A DNA stretch of 64,000 bases, from contig WION01000005.1 of the NCBI GenBank assembly GCA_015039365.1, positions 558,001 to 622,000 of the forward strand, read 5' to 3'. The notes under the pieces were generated by a model that saw only the letters and a list, made by a program, of their open reading frames with translations, was not told the DNA's origin and did no database searches. The position numbers and the translations under genes were made by a program. Shown piece by piece: positions 47,070-59,058 of the stretch. Position 1 is the stretch's first letter. Each line of letters starts with the position of its first letter. Source of the stretch: Amanita rubescens (taxonomy: Eukaryota; Basidiomycota; Agaricomycetes; Agaricales; Amanitaceae).

Positions 47070-48854
47070 CTACACAACAAGCGCCGTACTCTTCATGCTA
47101 CCAAGTCGTTCGCTCATTCTATACATTGCCTTTCCATCATCCACAGGCTCTGGCTCTTCATCAGGCGGCGTCGCAAATCTGATGGGCTGAGATATTGTCT
47201 CTATTTGCTGGACACCTCCCTTTGAACCCATCTTCTTCAGATTGAGCGTAATTCGAGACATCATCATAACCTTTGATAGGAAATTTCAAGAGCGTGGTCA
47301 GAAGAGTTTATCTTTAATTCTTACCGTCACACTAATAGTAATTTTGGTATCCAATTGGTCAGAGAGTGGTACGCTAAATCTCAAAGAGACGCTTACAGTA
47401 ACTCAAGTCTACTCGTATAATTAGTCACGCATTTATCGTTGAATAGAGAGTACACACTGTGCAGTTATGTTTTTAAGCCCGTCAGGGGCTCTGGCGATCA
47501 TGATGGTCAAGACGAGGTTAACCGCGAATATAGCACTAGTCAGGTTAACGTTATGGCTCGGACTCAACTGCACGAGAGCATACTGCACCTGTAATAGATG
47601 AGACCATCCTCAAATAGACGTTTCTTGAGAGCAAACGTGCTGAACCGCCCGGTTTTCGGTTGCAAAACACAACGAAGGGTTAGCAGGAAGACAACTGTAT
47701 CGTATAGTAGTGGCAACCACGCCGAGGATGTTGCAAGGGTGTTTCTACGCAAAGGTCAATAGAGACAGCCGGAATTTGAATGTACGTACATATTTTGATC
47801 AAATATCATAGTACAGGCTACAGATACGTAAACGTCAGCGTTGACACTTGGGAAGCAAGCGTTTAATGCCGTGAATGCCGTACCTTTAATCGGTGAGTTG
47901 GCTGGATGTACAACGGCTTGAGCGGGGGCGAGTCAAGTTTGATTTTCCGAGAGGACAAAGACCATACCTTGACCTCTTGAAAGCAGAAACCCGTAAATCC
48001 CAGTTTGAACGCAGAACAAAAATCCAACAGTATAATACACGGGTTTACATTGCCGATACAAACATTGAATACGGAGGAACATCATAAGAGCTGCGAGGTA
48101 ATCAGAGCATGTCAGGGCACATCTCTGCAACTTTTCGGACAACATACCGACAATTGAAATGCCTATCATGGTCATTGCACCTTCATACCGAACAAAATGA
48201 TGGCATCTAATGTTTTTTAGCGCCATCTAAGATCATTAGAGAACAATATTTCTTACATCTGTGTACTATTATGTCGGTTACTCTGGTCACACGCGAAACA
48301 CGCACCTCAGGTGTCATAGAATGCGACAAATATGCTGATAAATGATGGGATCAAAAGCGGGGCCACAAGCCGATATACGACTACGCACCATACAAGTTAA
48401 TGATAAAGCCAAGTGGGGTGAGATAACGATTCTAATCAAGTTGAGGGATGTTACTCAGGTGCAAGGATATTAAGGGCAAATTACCAGCAAGAACAAATAG
48501 ACAACTTATAATGACATATATGAGTAGAGCCTGGACGGAAGTAGTATCACTTACTCGGGGATTTTTGACGTTTCCAAATCAACTCCACCTGTCAGGAAAT
48601 GATATCAGTATACAGGGGCCCAAAGCGGTGCGCTGTTGCTCACCTCGTCCGTAAACGTGTCGACATGATCGCAGACCAGCATCGTCAAACCAGCGAACCC
48701 TACGCACTATTCCGTTTAATTCAGACCAAAGGATCCCCGATGTCCGTAAGACAGAGCATACATTTGTTTGATACCTATAACAAAAGTCAGCTCAGTCACG
48801 CGAGTCAACAAGAGGCTCACCAGTACAAGACGTCGTCCTCAACAGATATGGACA
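47070..48854 (-). CDS. DUF6533-domain multi-pass membrane protein
   Basis: Exons assemble into MLVCDHVDTFTDEVELIWKR, KSPIVYLFLLNRYLTPLGF, RYEGAMTMIGISIVGLMMFL, GFLFCVQTGIYGFLLSRGQ, AVVHPANSPIKACTMIFD, AWLPLLYDTVVFLLTLRC, LFEDGLIYYSAIFAVNLVLT, and MMMSRITLNLKKMGS. This is the pattern of the large agaricomycete family of DUF6533 proteins, which have seven or so membrane spans and no known function. One exon is 20 nt and another only 7 nt (47325-47331). The start is uncertain: an upstream exon MSISVEDDVLYWYQTN (48854) looks right, but its junction to FAGLTMLVCDHV does not fit in phase, so a further small exon may be missing. The C-terminal tail is cytosolic and charged. Confidence 0.75.
47325..47331 (-). 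other. 7-nt micro-exon of the DUF6533 gene
   Basis: Seven bases (TGTGACG on the minus strand) lie between an ATTAG acceptor and a GTAAGA donor. With neighbours they code for V-T and give TAQLELLVTVMMMSR, the sequence expected in this family. Without them the frame breaks. Confidence 0.65.
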
Positions 48855-49788
48855 TCGTAATGACGTTGCGCAGAAAACCTCATTAAATTATGTTCCTGTC
48901 GCGAGGCAGGTAGTGGGAAGGAGTGAGGTGGGGAGGAGTCATGATCCCTCCGAGCTAAATATCAATCACCAGTGACGATACCTGCCAATTCCGGAGGGGT
49001 AGTTGATGCCGAAGATATCCGTTGATGAACGTTCGAACTATGAAGAGTGATCTGAGACGAGAAAGTCTGATCATCGCTCAATTAGACGAAATCCACTCCG
49101 CTCTCAGAGCGATGACATTGACGACGACGACCACGCCGCATCACGATTCACGACACCCGAGTCGCATGCAGCTAATCTTCTACGACGACCGTGATCGGGT
49201 ATGCCGGGTCGGTTGATGGCCCCTAACTTCCCCTGTTCAAAGAAGGTAACCCATTGACCAGCATGACGCCAAGCCGCGGCTGTATTGATGTCCATACAGT
49301 TTCTCTGAACATATAATTGCGCAGACAGAACATCTGTGGAGTAAAAAGCCCTCCTTGATAAAATTAGATGACCACAAGAATAGTCAGCAGAGATAATCAT
49401 AATAAGTAGGTACTAGGCAGTAGCTCTCCGCAAAGGACCTTCCCCGTGGAGAACTTGGAAACGGTTTTTGCCGTATGGTCGTAAAGGTTACCAGATCCGA
49501 TCAAGGGCAATCAAGGTACCCGATGAGACACTACTCGGCATGCTGGGCGCAGCGCCACGCTCAGCCGCGCAATAAATCCTCAAACGATCCCGTCACATGA
49601 CTGCCTTGGATAAATAGGCAGTGAGCACCCACAAGATTCCGCATTATCCGCATTATCCACATTAGAAATGACACAGGTGAAGATGTATAACCCAAATGGG
49701 AGGAATGGAACAGTCCAAATAAGTAGAACGGGTATTAGGACAAAATCTATAAAAGCTCGTCAGATCAAAAGTTAATAGGTGAAGAAGA
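48855..49788. other. Intergenic region between DUF6533 and t-SNARE genes
   Basis: The left part is the 5' flank of the DUF6533 gene and the right part the 3' flank of the t-SNARE gene. ORFs on both strands around 49022-49400 have no motif. I see no other feature. Confidence 0.4.
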
Positions 49789-50839
49789 TCATCGGCCACT
49801 CACAGCCAGTAATACAATAGCGAGTACGAATACAACTATAAGCATCAGGCAGGCAGCTCTTCTGCCTGCTTTGCGCTGATAAACAGCAGCAGTCCTCAGC
49901 TCTTCCGCAGCAGATCCTGTGTCAGCTGCAACAGAGGATACATTGAGTTCTATATTGTCTAAACGTATCATAGAAGATAAGCATGGCCAACATCCTTCCT
50001 AGTTCGGAACCTACCAATCATGGAACCCTGTTGATTCACGAGAGTGCCAAGGTCACGGAAGATCTCCGACAGCTCATGGATACCAGTTTCTATTTCGCGG
50101 ATTTCAGCCTCCCGTTCCTGGATGAGCGACTCTTGGTAGGCCAACTCGTGTGGTGACAGACTTTGTAAGATCTGCGCTTGGCGTTGCTCCGGAGATGGTG
50201 GTGCCGGTGTGACCTCATGACCTCTGTAGCATCGCAAGAAGCAACTCAGAAACCGCAAAGGGTAATATCTTTTAAGTGACGTACAAAGGATGGGCATGCT
50301 CATCCTCGACTGCAAGCTTTACCCCTTGCACAACCGTTCGCTGCCTTTGTGCGCTGACTTGCTGAGCGCGTTGAAATGCGACAAGCGATAATTGGAGATC
50401 ATGGGACGTCTTCTGCAACGCCGTCTTCTGATTTGGCTAAAAATGCGTTCAAGTCAGGAGACACGATCGTATCGCAGACGAGCACGAACAAAATTGGTTT
50501 GTAGCGAGGATAGCTTCTTCAGGTCATCCGAGCCTCGTTTAGCTATACTACGTGTGACCTCGGTCAAGTCATGCCTTTGCTCCGCGTTGAGACCGAGACT
50601 GAACAATCACAGGCGCAGGTAGATACATACAAGCTTTTGCGCAGTGTCGCGGAATCTTTCGCGGTGCCCAACTGATCGACAAGCTTCAGAATGCCTTGAA
50701 CATTAGAGTTCATCTTGAACACCTGGAGCGATAGAGATTGCTGCAAGTCGAGAAATGCGGCATCTTCACGGGAGCGAGGAGTTGGTGAAGACGAGTTGTT
50801 GGTATTGAGCAGGCCAGTTTCTATGTCCTGGAAGCTCAT
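49789..50839 (-). CDS. Syntaxin-type Qa-SNARE (Pep12-like)
   Basis: Start MSFQDIETGLLNTNN (50839). The N-terminal helical region (FLDLQQSLSLQVFKMNSNVQ, LHDLTEVTRSIAKRGSDDLK, QKTALQKTSHDLQLSLVAFQ) resembles a syntaxin three-helix bundle. It is followed by the SNARE helix IQEREAEIREIETGIHELSE, IFRDLGTLVNQQGSMIGDNI with a central Gln, a linker, and a C-terminal membrane anchor (LMLIVVFVLAIVLLA) with almost nothing after it. The protein would be tail-anchored and would drive fusion on endosome or vacuole membranes; the compartment is inferred from similarity to Pep12. Five introns fit in phase. The stop at 49789 assumes the last GTGAGT is read through as V-S. Confidence 0.82.
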
Positions 50840-51096
50840 ACTTGCTGGTGGTAGCGGAAGCCAGGCACTGTGCACTTGCCGAGTTACCACGTGAATACCA
50901 GTCACAAATGGGTCAAACAGACAATACTTGTAATTACATCGCGTGTAAAAACCCTACAAATTAGCTAGTAGCCTACAGGGATCTGTCTTTATGACATCGT
51001 TCTAGCTAACTGGCTAGCGAATTTGAGAACATTGGATTTAATTGTTTTCCAACTTGCATCACAACTCCGAACCATCTTACTAACAAACCGTCACAC

Positions 51097-53567
51097 ATGT
51101 CAAATTCTGACCCCCCTGTGCTTGGCAAGCGGCCCCGCGGCGGTGTCGACGACGAAGAACAGGACAAACTCGCTAATAAACCTATCATTGACAGCGCAAG
51201 CCGCGCTAATGATGCTGCGAATGAGTCAGACGACGAGGACGATATCGGGCCTATGCCTATGCCTGCCAATAGCAGCGTCGTAAAAAAGAAGCGCAAAGGT
51301 ATGCTCGACGGCTCTTTTTTCAACCCTATGGCCTCAAATGATGCAAGACATTTATTTTCATTCTTACCTCGAATGTAGTTTTGCCACACGAACGTATATT
51401 TCTGGAGCATTTGCCGAATGCCAACCAATACTACAAGAGCTTTATGCACAGGGATATCCTCAACTTTTGCGTTATTACAAAGTGCGTTTTTTCAATGACA
51501 TGCAGCGCATTCAAGCTAATAGATTTCCATCTAGGACTGATTTTTTAATCACAACATCAATTGACGGGCATCTCAAATTCTGGAAAAAACAAGATGAAGG
51601 GATTGAATTCGTCAAGCATTATCGCGTGCACTTGTCTCCTATCGTGTCCGTATCCGCGAGTACAGACGGACAATTATTTGCAACCATCTCCGAGGATGGA
51701 ACTGCAAAAGTCTTTGATGTTGTTAACTTTGGTATGTACTGTGCGCTTGACCGCTACCACCGCTAACAATTCCCTAGATATGATTAACATCATTAAATTG
51801 GGTTACACACCTCATGCATGTTGCTGGGTCCACCGACGAGGTCAGGTGGAAGGTCTTCTCGCTGTGTTAGTAATACCTCTACCCCGTCACCTCACGAAAC
51901 TTATGTTTTCTCAGATCTGACTCTCAGAGTGGAACCATCCGTATTTACGATGGACGTGGCAGCAGCACGCCGGTGGAGACAATTGAGAAGCTTCACAGGT
52001 TTCCTGTGCATGTCATGGCAGTACGTCCTTATACATCACGTCTACGATCGCTATCTAAACTTGTCGCATTGCAGTATAGCGACAGATACGACACAGTTAT
52101 ATCAGCGGACGAGGGTGGATTCGTTGAGTATTGGAAGCCAGTCGAACCGTTCGGTTTGCCAAAGGACGTCGCGGGTTTATGGTCGTACAAGACTGAGACA
52201 GACTTGTACGAGTTTAAGAAGGTTTGTTCAGCCCGTGTATTTTTGTCTCCTGCAAAAATAACCATGTCTGACCAGACAAAGTCAACGCCGACGTGCATTA
52301 CATTGTCGCCTGACTCCTCGTCATTTGTAACCTTCTCTTTACCGGATAGGCAGATCCGCATCTTTTCCTTCCTTGAGGGTAAATTGACGAGGAAGTACGA
52401 TGAATCACTTGAAGCCATACAGGAAATGCAACAAGCTGGGACTACTGTGTATCGGGTCGAAGACATGGAGTTCGGTCGGAGATTAGCTGTAGAGCGAGAG
52501 TTGGAACTACCCGGACCAGATGGCCGCGTTCCCATGCGTTGGAGCAATGCTATATGGGACGAGAGTGGAGCATTCATATTATATCCTACACTGCTTGGAG
52601 TCAAAGGTGTGTTGCTATCTTATTTGTGCGACGCAAGAAAGCTGAATGTTCACCAGTTGTCAACGTGGTGACAAACCGTGTGGTGCGCTTATTGGGGAAG
52701 GATGAAGTTGTCCGTTGGATGAATTTGACGCTATATCAAGGGGCACCAGCCAGAAAGGGGTTAACCACAATGGTAAGGGTGCCAAGCAAAAGTGATTTTG
52801 TTTTAATATTGACGTTGACAGGCAATGGCGGCGTCGGCAAACCCCATCTTGGCTGAAAAATCTTCTCGTGATCCAACTCTTGCCTGCACTGGGTACAAGA
52901 AAGCGCGATTTTACATGTTCACGCGCTCAGAGCCTGACGAGAAATCCGGTGAACGTGATGTATTCAACGAGCGTCCGACGCGTGAAGAACAAACAATCGC
53001 AAGTGCTGGATTAACAGCCGGTAAAAACGGGCCATCTCCGCTGGCGAACTCGGCTACTATCCATACTACTATGGGAGATATTCATATGCGGCTGTTCCCT
53101 GAGCATGCACCAAAAGCTGTAGAGAACTTTGTTGGTCACGCTCGAAGCAGTTATTTTGAAGGCATCATATTCCATCGAGTCATTCCCAAGTTTATGATCC
53201 AAACTGGGGACCCGCTGGCTGACGGAACAGGTGGAACGTCGATCTGGGGTAACGATTTTGAAGATGAATTCTCAGACCAGTTGAGGCATGACAGGTATAT
53301 ATGAGAAGTGCATATCCTGATTAGACCTGTCATTAATTTCCCTCTAGGCCATATACTGTTAGCATGGCAAATGCAGGTCCGAATACTAACGGTTCACAGT
53401 TCTTCATAACCACGACCGCGACACCCTGGCTAGACAAGAAGCATACCATTTTCGGCCGTGTTTTGACAGGGCTAGAAGTAGTGCACGCTATTGAGAATGT
53501 CAAGACAAACAAAGTTGACAAACCATATGAGGATATTAAAATCATCAACGTCGATGTAGATTCATAG
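51097..53567 (+). CDS. WD40-repeat plus cyclophilin peptidyl-prolyl isomerase (PPWD1 type)
   Basis: [16 protein letters not shown] starts an acidic N-terminal tail. WD40 blades follow ([72 protein letters not shown]). Near the C-terminus lies a complete cyclophilin domain: [55 protein letters not shown] and [20 protein letters not shown]. The active-site Arg (FHRVIP) and the Phe and Gln of the substrate groove are present, so the isomerase should be active. Human PPWD1 and S. pombe Cyp9-like proteins associate with spliceosomes. About ten introns fit in phase, and the gene needs no frame repair. Stop at 53567. Confidence 0.9.
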
Positions 53568-53599
53568 GTAGTTGCTAAAATCCTATATGTAATGATGGT

Positions 53600-54482
53600 T
53601 TATAGTGCTACGCGATCGCGCTTCTCAATACGATGAATTATTTGTAAATCTACTTCTTGCCATCTACCAAGACGTTCCTTGCTCCGAAACAAATATTGAA
53701 GGTACGCTAGCAGGTGACCTGGAGACAGCATATCCGGATGTTTCATCCCTAGTTCAGCAGGGCAACTGAATTTGAGCAGGGTGTGAGTGTGCGAATTGTA
53801 TTTCACAATGCACTCATATACATCGAGAGGAATATAATTCAAGAAGGATGTGATGGTTGGTTCAGGAACAAACGCGACGGGGTAATCGATTAAAACAGCG
53901 GCGACAGGCACGCTGACTGATGAATCAGGGAGGGGCAATGAGAGGCTCAGGGGGTTATTCGTTGCATCCAAACACCCGTTCAGGGTTTCTCGGACTTTGG
54001 TCGGAACACCCTGGAACTTTAGCGGGTCAGAACGGTGCAGGACTCTGGCCAGTTCAACTTACAAGGTGGCAGGTGTCACTGCTTGGTAGGTGGACGAACT
54101 TGACGTCCTCGAGGTGGAGTAGGCGATGACACAGCAGAGGCCCGTTGACGAAAAAAGATTGGCAACAAGTGAGGTCCGAGATGTATATGATATCCTGAAA
54201 AAGACGGGACTTGGATCTTAGAGTCTGCAGAAGACCAGAAAACACTTGTATAGGATCACTGGGAAGAATTATATCCACGAGATATCCGGTGCTAAGGTGA
54301 TTATTATTGGTTATGTCGTCGACGCCATTTTCAACTCACCGCACGCCTAACGCGACGAAAGCAAGGTCGTGACAAAACATCCACTTCTTCGCCGAGGAGA
54401 GTTTTTTCAAGATCTGAACATCCCTTATGGAACTATGAATGATGTTTACGATGTTCTCTATTGACGATGGGCTACTAGCCAT
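53600..54482 (-). CDS. UPF0739 (C1orf74)-like protein of unknown function
   Basis: Exons join MASSPSSIENIVNIIHSSIR (54482), KKLSSAKKWMFCHDLAFVAL, TGYLVDIILPSDPIQVFSGL, NGPLLCHRLLHLEDVKFVHL, GVPTKVRETLNGCLDATNNP, VPVAAVLIDYPVAFVPE and FSCPAELGMKHPDMLS. The pattern LCxRLL...LxDYPVAF and the length (about 270 aa) resemble the human C1orf74/UPF0739 family, which has no assigned function. The match is from memory and weak. Two introns (about 49 and 52 nt) fit in phase. The gene ends only 32 bp from the stop of PPWD1, so the two transcripts converge. It is head-to-head with the gene at 54641. Confidence 0.55.
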
Positions 54483-54640
54483 GTGTCGATTTGTCCTGTG
54501 TTCACGACAGCGGTTAGCTCGACTCTCGCTTCTCTGATATCTGGAGTTGGGCGTTACCGACGGACAAGTGGTATATATAGAGTAGCGACGATTAGCAATT
54601 TATGTAAACGCCCAAAGCAAGCCAGGTTTTTCCAACCACC

Positions 54641-55507
54641 ATGGCACAGTGCTTCGTCTCGGCGAACGCGCGCCAGACACGACAGTTACACGCTGAGGAT
54701 CCAGAAGACTATAGCGAACATGCGATATCCACCCAACATCCGATATACATTTTCCCCAGTCCACCTTCAGCGCCACCTAGCCCTGGTCAAGGTTCGAGCC
54801 CCTCGAGGGACAGCGTCTATTCGAGCGTTAGCGCTCCAACGCTCAGCTCTGACACGTTCCATAACCTGGACCAATGGGAGTGGCCAGAAGGATCACCGAC
54901 AGACGAACAGTGGCCTACTTCTCCCTTCACGGCGATTTCTCCACGCAGGCTACGACGAGAAGACCAGGTGGCTCTTACACTTCGACCTCATCCTCTACAG
55001 GACCATCTGTCGAGACTCCATCTCTATCGTATTTCAACAAACATTTCTATTTCGCCCATCTCACGGCGGAGCTTCCATACTTTGAGCACTTCCAGCAGCT
55101 CTGACATATCGGTGCGTACGCCCGCGCACCTGGTGTCACCTATTCCCCATGCGCGCATACATATCCCTTTTCTCTCGTTCATTCTGTCCCTGTTGCCTAT
55201 CGACGACTCTACAATCTTTCTCCTCACGCATACGTCTCCTCACTCTGCGTTGTTCCCTGGAGATGAAATTATGTCTGATCCGTGCTTGATGGTCTCCGAA
55301 CGCCAAGGGATAGCAGACACCAAAGCCTCTCAGTCATTGCTGGAATTTGATGAAGAGCACTTAGCGTATGCCAGGTTGAGAGAAGGACATGCTGTGGCGT
55401 GCGATTACGACAGCGCTTTAATCGGGCCCTTCTTTGGGCTCTCGTTGTCGAACCTGTTGGGATTTGTACGTGGCCTTGTCAAAAAAAGGCGGAAAGATCA
55501 TAGGTAA
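54641..55507 (+). CDS. Protein of unknown function with possible membrane span
   Basis: A single open frame of 288 codons starts MAQCFVSANARQTRQLH. The first 90 residues are Ser/Pro-rich (PSPPSAPPSPGQGSSPSRDS) with an acidic-aromatic patch (HNLDQWEWPEGSPTDEQWPT). A hydrophobic segment (IHIPFLSFILSLLPIDD) lies near residue 175, and the C-terminus is basic (LVKKRRKDHR). Alternative frames in 54874-55104 are also open, so a missed splice or frame change around residue 105 is possible. No family recognised. Confidence 0.5.
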   Translation: MAQCFVSANARQTRQLHAEDPEDYSEHAISTQHPIYIFPSPPSAPPSPGQGSSPSRDSVYSSVSAPTLSSDTFHNLDQWEWPEGSPTDEQWPTSPFTAISPRRLRREDQVALTLRPHPLQDHLSRLHLYRISTNISISPISRRSFHTLSTSSSSDISVRTPAHLVSPIPHARIHIPFLSFILSLLPIDDSTIFLLTHTSPHSALFPGDEIMSDPCLMVSERQGIADTKASQSLLEFDEEHLAYARLREGHAVACDYDSALIGPFFGLSLSNLLGFVRGLVKKRRKDHR

Positions 55508-55997
55508 GCGTTGGTAACATCTGTACATTATAATCCATGGAAAATACTCTATACTACTTTGTAAAATAGCTCAAATGGACAAAAAAACAGTATCGTAGAG
55601 CGAACCTTCGTTGTTGTACTTCGATACTCCGATGGGATAACTGCCTCGTTAATTGCAACTCCACTTCCAACCCGAACCGCAACAGGTAACGCCAAACGCA
55701 CATGTTGGTTTGGCTTTCTCGAAAATCTAGGCAAGGAATTTTCCATGATTCCAACCTTCAGAATCGGATCTTGTAGCATCAGGTGGTGGCAGTAGATTGT
55801 TATTAAAACCATAAAACGCCTAGGACTAGGGATCGCGATGATCAAACCATAACCAACCCCTGTAGTGAAATAGTGTTTTCGGATCTTGGTGGACCCTTTG
55901 TCTGTGCTGCATTGAAGTTCGTGACCTTTGTGAAGTGAGTATAGCCGCTGCGCTCACCTCATTCAATAATTACACGTAATTTACATGCCGTGGAACG
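55508..55997. other. Convergent 3' region
   Basis: This lies between the stop codons of the gene ending at 55507 and the small membrane-protein gene ending at 55998. A minus-strand ORF (55549-55845) has no recognisable feature. Presumably 3' UTRs and terminators. Confidence 0.4.
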
Positions 55998-56620
55998 TTA
56001 AGCTCCAGGTGCACAATACTTAAGACCCTCCAATGTCGATAAGCTTTCGTTAGCTTCGTAGATGGACATCTTCACTGCTTGAACTGCGTAAACCATAGCT
56101 GGGGTGATGCACCACCATAAGGCAGTTTGCCAAGAATGGCCAAGGAAAAGACAAAGGGTTGGTGCAACGGCAGATACCACATAAGTTAGACCGAAGGAAA
56201 CGGGGGAAGGAAGGTGGATGTCTATTCCATGCTTGCGTATGCGCGGTGGAAGAAGGTATAGGAACAGGTTCACGTGAATCAGAAAAGTGAGAAGCAGGAG
56301 GAAGGTTGGAGGAGATTGGCTCAAGGCATTTATTATTTGACTATACAAGTAAAAGGGTTAGCTATGACACAAAAAGCAATGGGTTCATCTTCACAGGATC
56401 GCTGAAAGTGAAAGGAGGAGCCGAGCTGCAATTGTGTATTGGCTATTCGTTGCATTTGCTCGTGCCCTCAAGGTATGAATTAGTTCGTCCTGTTCTTGCA
56501 GGGCATCAGCGCAAGTTGTGAAGGTGGCCAAAAAAGCAAACGTTGTTCGTCGAGAACTCCTATGTTATCCTCGCTCGGATCGTCTGAAAACAAGAAAGGA
56601 TTCCGTCGTCGTACAGACAT
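55998..56620 (-). CDS. Small multi-pass membrane protein, unknown function
   Basis: Three exons give about 172 aa from MSVRRRNPFLFSDDPSEDN (56620). Introns begin GTTTGC (acceptor CTGCAAG) and GTGAAG (acceptor TTGTATAG), both in phase. The N-terminus is polar and followed by a helix (QDELIHTLRARANATNSQY), then hydrophobic segments: AARLLLSLSAILQIINAL, FLLLLTFLIHVNLFLYLL, GLTYVVSAVAPTLCLFLG and ALWWCITPAMVYAVQAV. The C-terminus is STLEGLKYCAPGA. The layout suggests four spans, probably in the ER or another internal membrane. I do not recognise the family. It shares a 101 bp promoter gap with RIO1. Confidence 0.65.
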
Positions 56621-56721
56621 GCCAGAGTGTCAGAATGCGTAAGCTAACAACTCCACGTGGTAAGACCTTGCCTATTATATACATATCCTAGATTAGATTC
56701 CCATCAACTTCTTCATTGAAG
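56621..56721. promoter_or_regulatory. Very short shared head-to-head promoter (small membrane protein and RIO1)
   Basis: Only 101 bp separate the two start codons (56620 minus, 56722 plus), so the two core promoters must overlap. An AT-rich stretch with TATATACATATCC lies at 56675-56688. Confidence 0.5.
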
Positions 56722-58909
56722 ATGGACAACATCGAACCTGGGCAGTTTGATGACGCCCCCGAACCCGAGGCAAGAACACACCATACTTACATAGACACTC
56801 ACCCTCCAGAATTCGACGAGAACTTGCTGGAATACAGCGAACCAGAGGATGACGACGAGGACGAGATAGACGATGCATACGACAATGACCGTGTTGAAGA
56901 CGAAGATTGGGAAATTGCTGATAAAGGTATATGACATTTTAAACGAATCGGGAATGCTCATGTTGCATGATATCAAGATTTCACAAAACAATACAATCGT
57001 CTCCGTCAGCACGCTGCTGTGAGGACGGGCAATGCTCATGGTGCTTCGTCCGCGATCAATAAATCAATGTCCGTAGCGTCATTACCGGCAGTTAATATCC
57101 CAAAGTCATCAATGTCCTCCGGCGCGAAGACCCTGATACCAGGCATTCAAGCAAAGGATAGGACAACGGACCAGCTAACCGCGTTGGCGAAAACCTACTC
57201 GTCCCGACTTGGAAAAATTGACTGCACCATATGTCATGGGAGTCAGTGTAAACAGGAAAGGTCCCAGTGCCACTGCAAATATGAAAGATAAAAGTGACCG
57301 CGCGACGAACGAACAAGTGCTAGATCCTCGTACACGTCTCATCCTTTTCAAAATGATCGGTAGAGATCTGATTCACGAGGTCAATGGCTGTGTCAGCACC
57401 GGCAAAGAAGTCTGTTTTTATACTATCCGCCAGTATCCTTTTTTTCATTGACGATGCATTTTAGGCCAACGTATATCACGCTTTGACTTCCCAGAATCAA
57501 CATTTAGCACTCAAGATATACAAGACGTCCATTCTTGTTTTCAAAGATCGAGACAAATATGTGACAGGAGAATATCGTTTCCGCCGCGGTTACAGTCGAC
57601 GCAATCCCCGAAAAATGGTCCGCCTCTGGGCTGAGAAAGAGATGCGTAATCTCAAACGTCTGGTGGCTGCAGGGATACGTTGCCCAGATCCCATCGAAGT
57701 TCGCGAGAACGTGCTAGTAATGACTTTCCTAGGCAACAAAGAGGGCTGGTACGTGTTTTTCAGTTGCGCCTTTCAGTATGTGCGGTAACGATGCGTAAGG
57801 GCTTCCCCTCGACTGAAAGACGCTGAGCTCCCAAATAATGTCAAGATCTTGTCGAATATGTACATTGAGCTGGTCTGCATGGTGCGGCGGATGTATCACG
57901 ACTGCAAATTAGTACATGCAGATCTCAGCGAGTACAATCTTCTCGTCCACGACGAACATCTATACGTCATTGACGTCTCGCAGAGCGTAGAACACGACCA
58001 TCCCTCCGCATACGAGTTCCTCAGAAATGACATTCGCAACGTGGAAGAATTCTTTGCCAGAAGAGGCGTTAAATGTCTTGGAATTAGAAGCTGTTTCGAA
58101 TTTGTTACTAAGGAAAATCTTGGGACTTCAAATATAGATTCCAACGACTCGACGGTGGAAGGAATACTCCAGCAATGGTTAACAGACTCGAAGTCACTAG
58201 AGGAGGAACTACATACTAGTATTGCTGAACCAGATAATGGGACGAAGAAGATTTACGAGGATGCTGAAAGGCATGAAGCGCATGAAGATGCGGTATTCCT
58301 ACGTTCCTTCATCCCCCGAACGTTGAACGAAGTTTATGATCCTGAGCGAGACATCGAAAGGCTTACGAGAGGACAGGGAGACAGCTTAATTTACAATAAA
58401 ACGATCGGCGTCGTTGGGCCACTGATAAGAGCGCAAGCCAGTCCACACCTCGATGAAGGAGCTGGCTCCGATAGGATCGAGATGGAGACGCCACAGTTTG
58501 CAGGGGAACAGCTTGATGGGGATCCCCAAGAGAAGCAGCCATGCCGGCAGGAGAGTGATAGTGAAGAAGACGAACAACAGACTACTAGCGATGATGGCAC
58601 TAACCCTGGGACAATTCTCGAAGAACGAAGGCCACGAGGCCATCGACATGAGGACCGCGATGCAAAAAAGGTGAGTTCATGCGTTGCGTATTCGTTCGCT
58701 TGAGAATCAAGGGCTCTTACTCTACCCATTTGGGTACATCGAGTGGACGACTATTCCTCTCCACATTCGTGAACTTGGGGATATTGATATTTTGCTCACG
58801 CCCTGCACAGGAACGTAAGAAGGCGGTTAAGGCCGAAGCAAGAGAACGACGGAAGCAAAAAATGCCAAAGGCGGAAAAGAAAAAAATAATCAAGAAAACC
58901 AAAAGTTAG
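56722..58909 (+). CDS. RIO1: RIO1 atypical protein kinase, with a +1 frame change
   Basis: An acidic N-terminal tail ([19 protein letters not shown]) precedes the RIO domain: [50 protein letters not shown], the catalytic HADLSEYN, and the metal-binding [14 protein letters not shown]. The tail is lysine-rich ([17 protein letters not shown]). Rio1 acts in the final maturation of the 40S subunit (cytoplasmic 20S pre-rRNA cleavage). The hyper-conserved run [21 protein letters not shown] is split between frames: GAC-T-GCA (57222/57223) must lose one base. The frame otherwise continues for about 20 wrong codons and stops. The other junctions, such as KE|ANVYH and GW|ASPRL, are ordinary introns. A start at 56716 would be TTG, so ATG at 56722 is used. 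Confidence 0.92.
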
Positions 58910-59058
58910 ACAGCTGATATCTCGGTTGAGATTTCATAACCGAGCGTGAAGAGACATTCACAGATATATCCAATTACTAATTAGATTACTCGTAAGGATT
59001 ACACTTCTCGAGGGGACGCGAGATCGACCTCCTTTTACCGTCGTTTAATTTAGTTTCG

